Below are positions 54,401-62,436 of a stretch of 64,000 nucleotides of DNA, one piece after another. Position numbers and translations under genes: made by a program. Within the stretch, counting starts at the first letter, position 1, and each line of letters opens with the position of its first letter. A model generated the notes under the pieces. The model was given only the letters and a program-made list of their open reading frames with translations. It was not told where the DNA came from and made no database searches. The DNA is from Notolepis coatsorum. Lineage: Eukaryota > Chordata > Actinopteri > Aulopiformes > Paralepididae. The DNA is taken from NCBI GenBank assembly GCA_963971535.1, contig OZ020594.1, positions 119,456,983 to 119,520,982 of the forward strand, in the 5' to 3' direction.

Positions 54401-55870
54401 CAGAAAATCTACTGAAGGCCTTGAAGACGGGTGCTGCTTTACGTAGCATATCCGTGTTCCAGTCCCCAATAAGGATTTTTTCTACACCCTCCACCCCAGT
54501 TAAGCACCCATCTAGTGTGTCATAAAAGCCACTCTGTTCTGGTGGTCTATAGATTGTGCCTATTAGTACTGATTTTGCCCTTTCAAATAAGATTTCAATC
54601 CATACAGTTTCAATCTCGTCATGGTTAAGGTCAGTACGGTTGCTGAATTTGGTATCTTTGTGTATATACACACAGACACCACCTCCATACTGGTTCCTAT
54701 CCCTCCTGATGATTGAATAGTCCTCGATTTCTATCTCTGGATCCTGAACAGATGAGTCAAGTTTTGTTTCTGTGAAACATAATATATTTGCCTTACCGTT
54801 TAGAAACAAATGTCTGATTTCAGCCAATTTTGGTTTCAAGCTGTTTATGTTTAAGTGAAATATGTGAAGTCCATTTGAGTTTGTTATTTCATTAATGTCG
54901 TCTAGTTCAAATTGTTTTTCCACTGTGGTGTGTGGTTGATCTTGTGGCGGTAGGTGGGGAGGGGGGGATGGGGTCCTGTGTTCATTGATGTTAGGAGGGG
55001 GGGTGGGGATGATCCTTTGTCCTCTGCTGGTGTATTTGGTCGGTGTGAAAGCCCGCGACGTGGGGGGGGGGGGCTGGTTGCTGTCCTCAGATGTGTCTGG
55101 AGGCCCTCCGTTGTGGGGGAGGGGGGGTGGGTCGGTTAGTCTAGCTGTCCTGGCGGGGCTAACCGAGTCAACCGGCGGGTCCCTGGTGCTCACGTCCCGC
55201 GCTGATATGAGTCCCCTGATTGCAAGCTCTCTCCCTCTTGCATCTCGGCTCCTCTGCTTGGGCTTCGGTGAGGGGATGTCGCCGCCTGCTGGTCGGTTGG
55301 TGCATCCGCTGGCCATTGTGTCCTGGGCCGGCGACGGTGTGGAGATGCATGCTATTGACGGTGTGAGGATGAGCCGTTGATTCTTCGCCTGTTGGCGCGT
55401 TAAAACAGGTCCTGGGTTCTGATGAATGTCTCCAGACAGGAGCAAATACAATAAAAACATCGATTTTCTATCAAACTTGCCTGTCGGGGGTAGTCTCTTT
55501 CTTTCGGGATTCGCCGTCAACAGTCTGTGAATAGTTGCCGCTCCAATAGCCGGATGTTTACTCTCCGAGCCATTCAACAGGTAAAAGTCACAATGGGACT
55601 GTAGATTTGCGCGTTTGTTGCCTTCCACCGCCGTTTCCTGACGATTCTGTGCTGAATTCAGGCACACGTCTGTAATCCAAAGTATGGCGAGCAAGAAATG
55701 CATAAATATTCCTGTATATCTTCTTTTTGCTGATTTTTGTTGTTGGTTTCCATGGGAACAGCAAGAGCTGGATATTCTGCGACCGTTCATGTCGAGAGCC
55801 GGTCAGTTCACCTCTGACCTTAGCCCATTTACCCAAAAAGGTAAACAAAGCCCCCCCCGCACTACTCCCC
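51448..55870 (-). mobile_element. Full-length CR1/L2-type LINE, copy 2
   Basis: The 3' end at the left (GATTGATTGATTGAAAAG), 3' UTR to 51950 (with two short internally repeated blocks, CTGTACATTGGA), one uninterrupted ORF, and a short 5' UTR to about 55870. It abuts the DIRS remnant on the left. A flanking duplication was not established. Confidence 0.92.
51951..55790 (-). CDS. Intact LINE polyprotein with 2A-like motif, APE and RT
   Basis: A 1279-residue retrotransposition protein. Residues 27-46 are hydrophobic; 121-128 are DIHQNPGP, preceded by the Leu-rich LLYLLLSG, matching the 2A-like pattern (D-V/I-E-x-N-P-G-P) except His for Glu. Residues 130-300 are Pro/Ser/Arg-rich. Endonuclease about 305-515: Glu341 in FTETKLD, Asp443/Asn445 in GDWN, SDH 508-510. 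RT about 810-1080: NYRPVSI, Asp905 in LDLQKAFD, GVPQGSILGPLLF, catalytic FADD 991-994. C-terminal domain to 1279 (WNALPKAVKECKSLPTFK near the end). No stop or frameshift was found, so the copy may be active. ORF1 (SGNH type) is not visible upstream, so it is either absent here or truncated. Confidence 0.93.
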   Translation of the reverse strand: MNGRRISSSCCSHGNQQQKSAKRRYTGIFMHFLLAILWITDVCLNSAQNRQETAVEGNKRANLQSHCDFYLLNGSESKHPAIGAATIHRLLTANPERKRLPPTGKFDRKSMFLLYLLLSGDIHQNPGPVLTRQQAKNQRLILTPSIACISTPSPAQDTMASGCTNRPAGGDIPSPKPKQRSRDARGRELAIRGLISARDVSTRDPPVDSVSPARTARLTDPPPLPHNGGPPDTSEDSNQPPPPTSRAFTPTKYTSRGQRIIPTPPPNINEHRTPSPPPHLPPQDQPHTTVEKQFELDDINEITNSNGLHIFHLNINSLKPKLAEIRHLFLNGKANILCFTETKLDSSVQDPEIEIEDYSIIRRDRNQYGGGVCVYIHKDTKFSNRTDLNHDEIETVWIEILFERAKSVLIGTIYRPPEQSGFYDTLDGCLTGVEGVEKILIGDWNTDMLRKAAPVFKAFSRFSDLHGFSQLITQPTRVCESTQTTIDLILTSDKSMISNKGVIACGLSDHYMIFCSRKKPKQKAGCHKMVTSRDLKTYSSEAFNLELKSLDWSDELNGTLVEETWLGFKTKFSTILNNMAPLRTTRVKNRAEPWMHTEILTAMKARDKKCSEFHKSQSKLTKSTSSELQAHVTELKLERNRLRNDVNSMIKTAKKNFINDKTEENKNKPRELWKLLNNQLGCSKKLKTRFSNINIKTDNTLITDKLDVANYLNTFFTNIATTLVNKLPSHSGQYGVEHIVAYYKNLGVHKDDFKLEMVTTDEVLNKLSALQPNKATGHDNIPSKFLRDSAAAITPVITHIINLSIKQGHVPKDFKIARVTPLHKKGSKLDPGNYRPVSILTSISKVMEKIVYEQVEKYLTDKNLIYEFQSGFRTSHSTDTCLLYLNDHIKQEVDAGKYCGMVMLDLQKAFDTVNHTILIDKLKAIGFDSLSVSWIQSYLEGREQMVEVNGTLSPPLTVNCGVPQGSILGPLLFLIYANDMSSACDCNLFLFADDSALLVSDKNKLQVEKTLSSELGKICIWLADNKLSLHMGKTESILFGSNNKLSKTDGFSVTVGDNIVTRKDEITYLGSILEANLSCDKMASNVIKKVNQRTRFLYRISSLVNKNTLKTLAGALIQGYYDYACTSWYQSTSKALKTKLQTSQNKLVRLLLDLTPRTHLTPAHFANLGWLRVDDRVQQLAMGLVYKIHYTTKVPMYMSKYFPKVSEYHDHNTRGSSTNHVKPRFGTNKGLNTFRNYATTMWNALPKAVKECKSLPTFKNTLKEHLRETAIQNWPLQMS

Positions 55871-56225
55871 CAATAGACACCGATTGACCGTCAGCATGAA
55901 TGATTGAGAGGAGAGAAAGCTGTAGCATAGACAGACATTCTCGTAGCAGAGAGACAGAACAAACAGTAGCCCACTACACTACTATAGCATAGCGTTCAAC
56001 GCTACTATGGACAGAAAACAGTCAGCTGAGCCACAACACGGGCCGCCGTTAAGTCCCATCCTGCAGTAGTATAGCTCTACTGCCACCCGCCGAGCCTCAA
56101 GCATCGGCTTCCAGGTGGGAACACCGTTCAAAACCCTGCCGGGGCACAGGATTAACGCTACCTGGCTAGGCTACCTAGCCACGGCCCACCCTGTTGTCAA
56201 CCCATTTACCCGTAAAAAGGGTAAA
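55871..56225. other. GC-rich segment, origin unclear
   Basis: Sequence such as CACGGGCCGCCGTTAAGTCC and CTACCTGGCTAGGCTACCTA is GC-rich like the DIRS gag side at 50.2-51.1 kb. It may be the rest of the DIRS element displaced by LINE copy 2. No frame or repeat match proves this. Confidence 0.25.
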
Positions 56226-56361
56226 ATACCCAGATAGCAAAAAATTAGTGAATCAACGTTGAAATAGGGTTCGGCAGAAATATTGAATCTATGTTGAAGC
56301 CTGACATTGAAATTATACAGATCGTTGTCTATGACTTACACGTTGAATCAACGTTAGGTGT

Positions 56362-56580
56362 CAACCATAACTGATACTATATCAATGTTGATTCAACCAT
56401 CATCTAAATGGTAATCTACATGCACATTTTAGTTGATTTTATATTGAATCAATGTTAGACATCAATGTTTATTCAACCATAATCTAAATGGTAATCTACA
56501 TGCACATTTTAGTTGATTTTATATTGAATCAATGTTAGACATCAATGTTTATTCAACCATAATCTAAATGGTACTCTACT
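56362..56580. repeat. Tandem repeat, about 80-87-bp period, 2.5 copies
   Basis: TTCAACCATAATCTAAATGG then TAATCTACATGCACATTTTA and TTGAATCAATGTTAGACATC repeat. The preceding 56240-56360 has related TTGAATCAACGTT words. Confidence 0.85.
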
Positions 56581-56599
56581 TGTACATTTGTAACTTGTA

Positions 56600-57137
56600 C
56601 ATCTACTTGTAACTTGTAAAGTTAAGGAATCAATACTGATTAATGTACATTTTACATTAAAATATTGCTGCTGATATGTATACATCATAACATTACATGT
56701 TTTTTTCCTGCTGTTAAACACACTATTGGTAAATAAATAATAATAAAGTTCTTATATGACCATATTTCCAAAAATGTGTGAACAAAAATGACAACATGGC
56801 TTTAATATGAAAATTTATTTTTTTCTAGGGTATCATACTTCCAGTGACCATACCTTTTACACACAAAAAATAACAGACCTTATAACAGGCTTTCATTAAC
56901 AATACATATATAGCCACTGCCAGAATAGTGACACACATATTGTGTGTGGTGAGCACACGCATTCATGCACAACGAAGACAAGATTGCGTTGTCTCAATCA
57001 TTTTAACTATAAATTTATGAGCTCAAAGTATGAGCTCACTGACTGAAATGTCCAACAAAAAGCATCAATTGTCAAATAATATTGATCACATTAACTAGAC
57101 TAGATGTTTTTGAGGAAATTAGAAAGGGAACAACAAC
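56600..57137. other. No gene recognised
   Basis: AT-rich; no supported features. Confidence 0.35.
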
Positions 57138-57517
57138 TTAACCCTTGTGTCTGATCAGATTCGTATTTGTTTGATAACTTTGCAGTGATTATGTTTGTAG
57201 CCAACATAATATGTGGCATAATCTTTTAATTATCTTGTATTTTTTTTTTACTCTTCATAAATTGTTTATTCCACTTCAGCCCGATCATAACCACCACATA
57301 TTCTTTTTTTTGTCATATTTAACAACTCTTTTCAGAAAAGTGGGAGTATTTCATTACAAAAATAATATAAAAAATGGTTATGATCAGGGCTGAAGTTGAA
57401 TAAAATATTTATGGAAAAGAAAGTGGGAAATTATTTCAACATAATCTTTTTATGGAGTTTTTCAATTTAGTCCCCTAATAAGAGTATAATACTTTAGTTT
57501 TCAGACACAAGGGTTAA
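57138..57517. mobile_element. piggyBac-type MITE, 380 bp
   Basis: TTAACCCTTGTGTCTGA at the left and TCAGACACAAGGGTTAA at the right: perfect 13-bp TIR CCCTTGTGTCTGA with TTAA at both ends. Inner arms (ATTCCACTTCAGCCCGATCA and its inverse near 57380) pair as well, so the element is largely self-complementary. Confidence 0.93.
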
Positions 57518-57719
57518 ATAACAATGGCAGAGGATTTGAATTTAAACACAGTGGAGCTTAGATGATCTACAGTTGTCCACGACTTATCCTCCAAGGCATC
57601 TGCTATATAATAATCTTCAGATTTACTTAAGTGTTATTAGTAGGTTACAGCAGTAAGCATTAGTTTGCTCAGTCAATTATGGCCAATTAGTTTTATATTG
57701 TTTAATACAGTTAAATAAA
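57518..57719. other. No gene recognised
   Basis: AT-rich spacer with no supported feature. Confidence 0.3.
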
Positions 57720-57854
57720 TAGATAAATGAAAAGCAATTTTTTTTGGATTCCCCCCCCCCCCCCCCCCCCACTGTACCGAAAATAATACCGAACCGTGTC
57801 TTCAAAACCGAGGTACGTACCGAACCGTGGATTTTGTGTACCGTTACACCCCTA
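57720..57854. mobile_element. Solo hAT right end
   Basis: GTACCGTTACACCCCTA at 57838-57854 with ACCGAACCGTG words is the right end of a hAT like the solo left end at 34196. It is preceded by a C run (57752-57771). No left end nearby. Confidence 0.6.
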
Positions 57855-57865
57855 ATGTTTCTATA

Positions 57866-58470
57866 ACTCTCTCCCATATAACTCTCTCCCATACCCTTAA
57901 CACCAACCGCTGAAGTGCCCTTGAGCAAGGCACTAAACCCCCAACTGCTCCAGTGGAGTTGCTCAGTGGCCAACAGTGTCAGACTGTGGTTGTACTGGGG
58001 CCTAACAAAATTAATAGTTGGTTTCAGGTTGGTTGTCAGTTTGGCCATGGGTAGGTAGGGAATTTATTTTATTTTATTTTTTTATTTTATTCTTTCCCAC
58101 GGCGACTATGGATAGGGAATTTCTTTATTTAATTAAAATGTTCACAACAACATGGATGCATGTACTCTGCCAGCATGTTTAATATCCATAATACTAAATG
58201 TTTGACTAAGATTTCTATGAAACTTTATTAAAAAATAAAAATAAAAATGATTTTTTTTTTTTATATAATTTTTTCTAAAAACTCATAAAATATATTGGGT
58301 CGCACCTAAATCGGCAGGGTCGGTCGGCAACCTGAAACCAACTATTAATTTTGTTAGGCCTGGGCAGCTCCCAGGTGTGAATGGAACTCTGTGAATGTGA
58401 AGCAGGGCGTAGCTGAAAAAGAGCATCCGTGCTCAGCGAACCTACCCTGGGTAAATAAAGGTTAAAATAA
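57866..58470 (+). mobile_element. Fish SINE split by a small TIR element
   Basis: TGCCCTTGAGCAAGGCACTA, CCCCCAACTGCTCC and, after the insertion, CCTACCCTGGGTAAATAAAG with an A-rich end are well-known fish SINE/short retroposon words. CATATAACTCTCTCC is duplicated at the start. Confidence 0.7.
58000..58359. mobile_element. TIR element with 32-bp perfect ends, 360 bp
   Basis: GCCTAACAAAATTAATAGTT plus GGTTTCAGGTTG at the left is repeated inverted at the right without mismatch. CTGGG flanks both sides (57995-57999, 58360-58364), and the SINE reads through when the element is removed. The 5-bp duplication and the TIR did not match a superfamily I know. Confidence 0.88.
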
Positions 58471-58492
58471 AAAATAAAAAAAATAAACACTG

Positions 58493-58825
58493 CAAGAACA
58501 GGCTGAAGCAGCAAGTCATTCAAGTAGATGCCGTCCATGGAAGAACAGTGTCCATGAGGGTAATTCCTTGTACTGTATGAACCAGGGAAACAGTGTGCTG
58601 GGGTACCCCAAGTTTGACTCTGGTTCGCTTGACAATTAAGTTTGGGTCACTTCGGTTCCAAGAACAGGCTGAAGCAGCAAGTCATTCAAGTAGATGCCGT
58701 CCATGGAAGAACAGTGTCCATGAGGGTAATTCCTTGTACTGTATGAACCAGGGAAACAGTGTGTGCTGTGCTGGGGTACCCCAAGTTTGACTCTGGTTCG
58801 CTTGACTTAAGTTCGGTTCCTTGAG
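58493..58825. repeat. 166-bp tandem duplication
   Basis: CAAGAACAGGCTGAAGCAGC through TGTCCATGAGGGTAATTCCT to GACTCTGGTTCGCTTGAC occurs at 58493 and again at 58659, nearly identical. Its end touches the stop codon of the DUF4806 gene. Confidence 0.9.
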
Positions 58826-61101
58826 ATGCCTCCCTCCCGGTCTGGCGCATAACGAAGCCACTTCTTGACAGTTTCGCTGTAGTCCTGGTCGGTCAGCTTG
58901 GGGTCAAACTGTCGAGCAGCAGCTGATAGACACAAAAATAAAAAAGTGAGGAAGAGAGGTGAGATGATGTACGATGATAAGAGCACCCCTCACTTCACAC
59001 GAGTGCGGTTTTTTTTAATCACTCAATTACTCACTCTGTAGGTCTACAGTAACAAGCTACAGTCAGCATCCAGTTAGACTGGACAGGAAAGAGAATTAAG
59101 CAATCGCCTAGCCTGACACCATCTAGGCAATACAATGTGTATCCATGCACCTCTAAAGCTCACCAATTACGTTGTCCATTTCTTATAGGTTGCACTTTCA
59201 TCACTTTATTCCAACATAACACTTTTTTTTTAAGTTTTTGCAACAGCATAATTATATTCTGAATCACCAGCATCACCAGCATCACCACCTCACTACCTAA
59301 ACTTAACCTATGAAGTAGTTTGCAGGGGAGGAAGCTCACCAAACATGCAGGCTTGTAGTGTGGTGTGCTTGAATGGCTTCTTGCTTTCTGAACAACGCTT
59401 GTCTTTCTTTCCAGCCCAGTTGAACCCACTGGCCAGGGCGTTGGTCATAGCAGTTTTCAACATCAGTCTGATCAGGTTCTCTGAATTGGTGCCTCCTACC
59501 AAAGCCAGGCGAGAAATCTAAATCAGAGAGAAGAAAATGAAGGCCCTGCGTTAGAAACAGCATAACGTTTATTTTATGAACACAGAGCAACCAACTTGTT
59601 TATACACACACTTTATGCATGCACTGATATTCCAGCCCATGCCAGTCATTAGGTTTAACCACATTAACCCTCCTGTCCATATGTAAACGGTATATTTGAA
59701 CAATTTCAAAACGTTTCATAAATAGCAGATATACAAGCTCTAACACGTTTTGAACTAGAAAGTGCTAAACACATTTTTCCCCTGAACAAGACCACACTGA
59801 AACGATCTACATTTGATAAATGCAGTTCAATAAATTACCATCTTTTGACGGACTGATTGCTCCATCAGTAATGATTCTGCCTCATTGAAGTCTTGTTCAC
59901 TGGCGATTGGCAGCTGGAAGGGGAGCATAGTGGTTGTGGTGGCCACCCCGTGTCCCCTGGTCCCACCAGATATGTTGCCCTCAGCCAACTCGGTCTTGAT
60001 GAACTGCACATCTCTGGATAGATCCTTCACCACGACAAGTAATTCAGCAAGCATTGAATTCATCTTCTGGATGGTAAGGTCTTCAGAAGAAGAGTTAAAA
60101 TCATTAAGTGAGAAATAAAAATAAGCAGCAAATCACACGAGGAATTACACCATGTCCAATAGACTTGCCTTTCATAAGCTGCCCGTCATCGCCGGCCATC
60201 TGTCTACAAAACACTTACTGGGTGGCGCTTCCCTAGTTACCCACTTTGCAACCGTTATCTGGTGAAGCACCACCACAGAGACAAACAGACTAACAATACA
60301 CATACGGCACTTCCCTCAGTCACCTACAGTGTAACTGGTGCAGGGCAAGAACCTAGAACCTTGGGCACGCAGCCCTCATGACACCTGCACTCCTCCCCCT
60401 CCACAGGTGCCACACATAATTAATTAACACAAAACTACACAGGTGCTACACATAAAATGGATTGCCGTTTCCTACACATTATATAAAAACAACCTCCCAT
60501 ACCAATACATATACACAACCCAATAAATAAATATATATACACAACACAACAAATAAATATATATACACAACACAACAACAATAAATAAATGTATGAATGG
60601 ATATGTGAATGTATGTATAAATGCATGTATGCTTAGATTAATGGATATGTATGCATGTTTGATTATGTATGAATGTATATGAGTGAATGTTGTGTGTATG
60701 TGTGTGTGCGTGCTGCCCCGGCGTCAGTGACAGACCCACTCTGTCACATGTATCAATACACTTTTCACACTTGCATTCATGCAGTGGCGGACTCAGGCTG
60801 TTTGAAGGGCAAGGGCACCTAGCAATTGGTTGGTCAATGTAAATGTTTAAGACACATCTTCTGTCCAAAATTAGTATTCTTGACCATGTTAGCACTGGAT
60901 TCTCAGTGATAATCCAAACTATGGCTCTGCGAGACAAGCTAGTACATAGCTAGCAGTGAGGACTTACAAATCCATACCTTTATCCTTATCTCCTCCCTGA
61001 CTGTTGTTGCTTTGGACCCAATCTTTCAATGAGAAGCTGCCTCTCACAGCATTTTTTTGCTGCATTTTAATGTTCTTCAGTTTTCTTTCTCTCCATGGCA
61101 T
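58807..61101 (-). CDS. DUF4806 domain protein, four exons
   Basis: Spliced gene read by eye. Exons (minus): 61101-60978, 60080-59839, 59517-59340, 58922-58807, total 660 bp, 219 residues plus stop TAA. All introns are GT-AG and phases fit (1, 0, 1). N-terminus MPWRERKLKNIKMQQKNAVR is basic. Residues 45-75 (MNSMLAELLVVVKDLSRDVQ) look like a short coiled coil. Residues about 97-212 fit DUF4806: LPIASEQDFNEAESLLMEQ, then LVGGTNSENLIRLMLKTAMT, ALASGFNWAGKKDKR, and a C-terminal helix YSETVKKWLRYAPDREGG. The function of the domain is unknown; family members are often multicopy in animals. There is no visible catalytic motif. A CAG just before the ATG suggests an upstream non-coding exon. The stop lies at the edge of a tandem duplication, so the last codons may be altered. 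Confidence 0.75.
60400..60720. repeat. Low-complexity blocks in the DUF4806 first intron
   Basis: AATAAATATATATACACAAC repeats (60520-60590) then (ATGTATG)n-like sequence to 60720. No gene. Confidence 0.7.
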
Positions 61102-61990
61102 TCTGTAATCATAGTATATAGGCCGATGCTAACCCCCCTTTTAAGATTACTACCACTCTTAAGTTAGCTTTAAAAAACAATTCACACTGAACTTTAAAGT
61201 CCTATGGGTATATTTTGTGCTAATTATCCCTTGGGGAAGGATTTTTACATTTCTGCTTTATTTCCAAATTGAGAACACATGTTAGCGTAGAATCAACTAA
61301 GCAAGGTAACTGTTTAGTTAGCTAGCTCCTTAGCTAGGCATCTACAGTAGCCTAGGCTAAAACATGTGATACTGCTATCAATAAAAGCACTTGCAGTGTA
61401 CACACATTAGTATTTAGTAATGCATCATTAGTAAAACTCAATGGACCTCATGATCGAAAGTGTACGTAACTATCTTCATAACTACCTTCGTAAGAACAAA
61501 CATGAAAGATCTCCAGAAAAGGTAAATGGCCGTAAGTGTTCTCAGCTGTGCTCCCCTGAATGAAGAACGCCACTCATTCTTAAACTGAAAGTGCGTTCTC
61601 GTACACCTGTAGTTGCATACAGAAATGCCTCGCCAGCTCCTTATAGGGCATGCAAGGACCGTGTGCAAACTGATTCAACAGGTAGCGCCAATGCAATTTG
61701 CGACTCAAGAGTATATATATATTCAGATTCAAATTCTTAATTTCTTATATTTATTGTAACGTATAATATGACCGAAATACCCTGAGTCATCTGCACCTTT
61801 GTTTACACTGTTTATTTTTCTCATATTTTTATATTCAGAGTTAATTATATTGTTTACACTGTTTATTTGTTCTAATTTTATTGCCTATATTTATGTCTTT
61901 CTACTATTACACAGTACATTTTGCAGAGTAAATTTTACTCAAACTGAGTACATTTTATTCAAACTGAGTAAAATTGTGTTATGTTGTACG
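61102..61990. other. No gene recognised
   Basis: AT-rich upstream flank of the DUF4806 gene and spacer before the gypsy LTR. CTCAAACTGAGTA-type short repeats near 61940-61970. A promoter could not be identified. Confidence 0.35.
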
Positions 61991-62018
61991 TACGTGGTAT
62001 TTTGTATGTAGGTAGAGG

Positions 62019-62224
62019 TGTAGTAATAAGACTCGGGAAGCAGGTTACTCTTTAGCCTTTTAGTTAAGCAGGTTAGGTACAAGCATGGTACAGCAGGGTA
62101 TCATCTAGCATCGTGTACTCTTCTTCTGCACTTCCTATAGGCATAACATGGCATTCTATTAACTACGCCCCATGTGGAGACTCTTGGAGTACAGCTTCAA
62201 CATGTAATGTTAGAGGACACAACA
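62019..62224 (-). mobile_element. Putative 3' LTR of the gypsy element
   Basis: Read on the minus strand, AGAGAAGGGAGA (a polypurine tract, 62225-62237) is followed by TGTTGTGTCC and the sequence ends ACTACA at 62019, giving TG...CA ends about 206 bp apart. The 5' LTR lies outside the window, so the limits are inferred. Confidence 0.4.
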
Positions 62225-62436
62225 TCTCCCTTCTCTGTGAAAGAATGTTACTTGCTACTCAGCATTATGCAAATTTAGAACTTTTGCTTTTTCACTTTCT
62301 TAAGTAAACTGAACCAACAGTCAGTATCATAAAACGGGTAACTCAAGGTAATCATTAAACGAAGGGAGCACAGGTTATTCAATCATTATCAAGATATAAT
62401 TATATATTCTCAACCAATATTACTCTTAGTTCTCAC

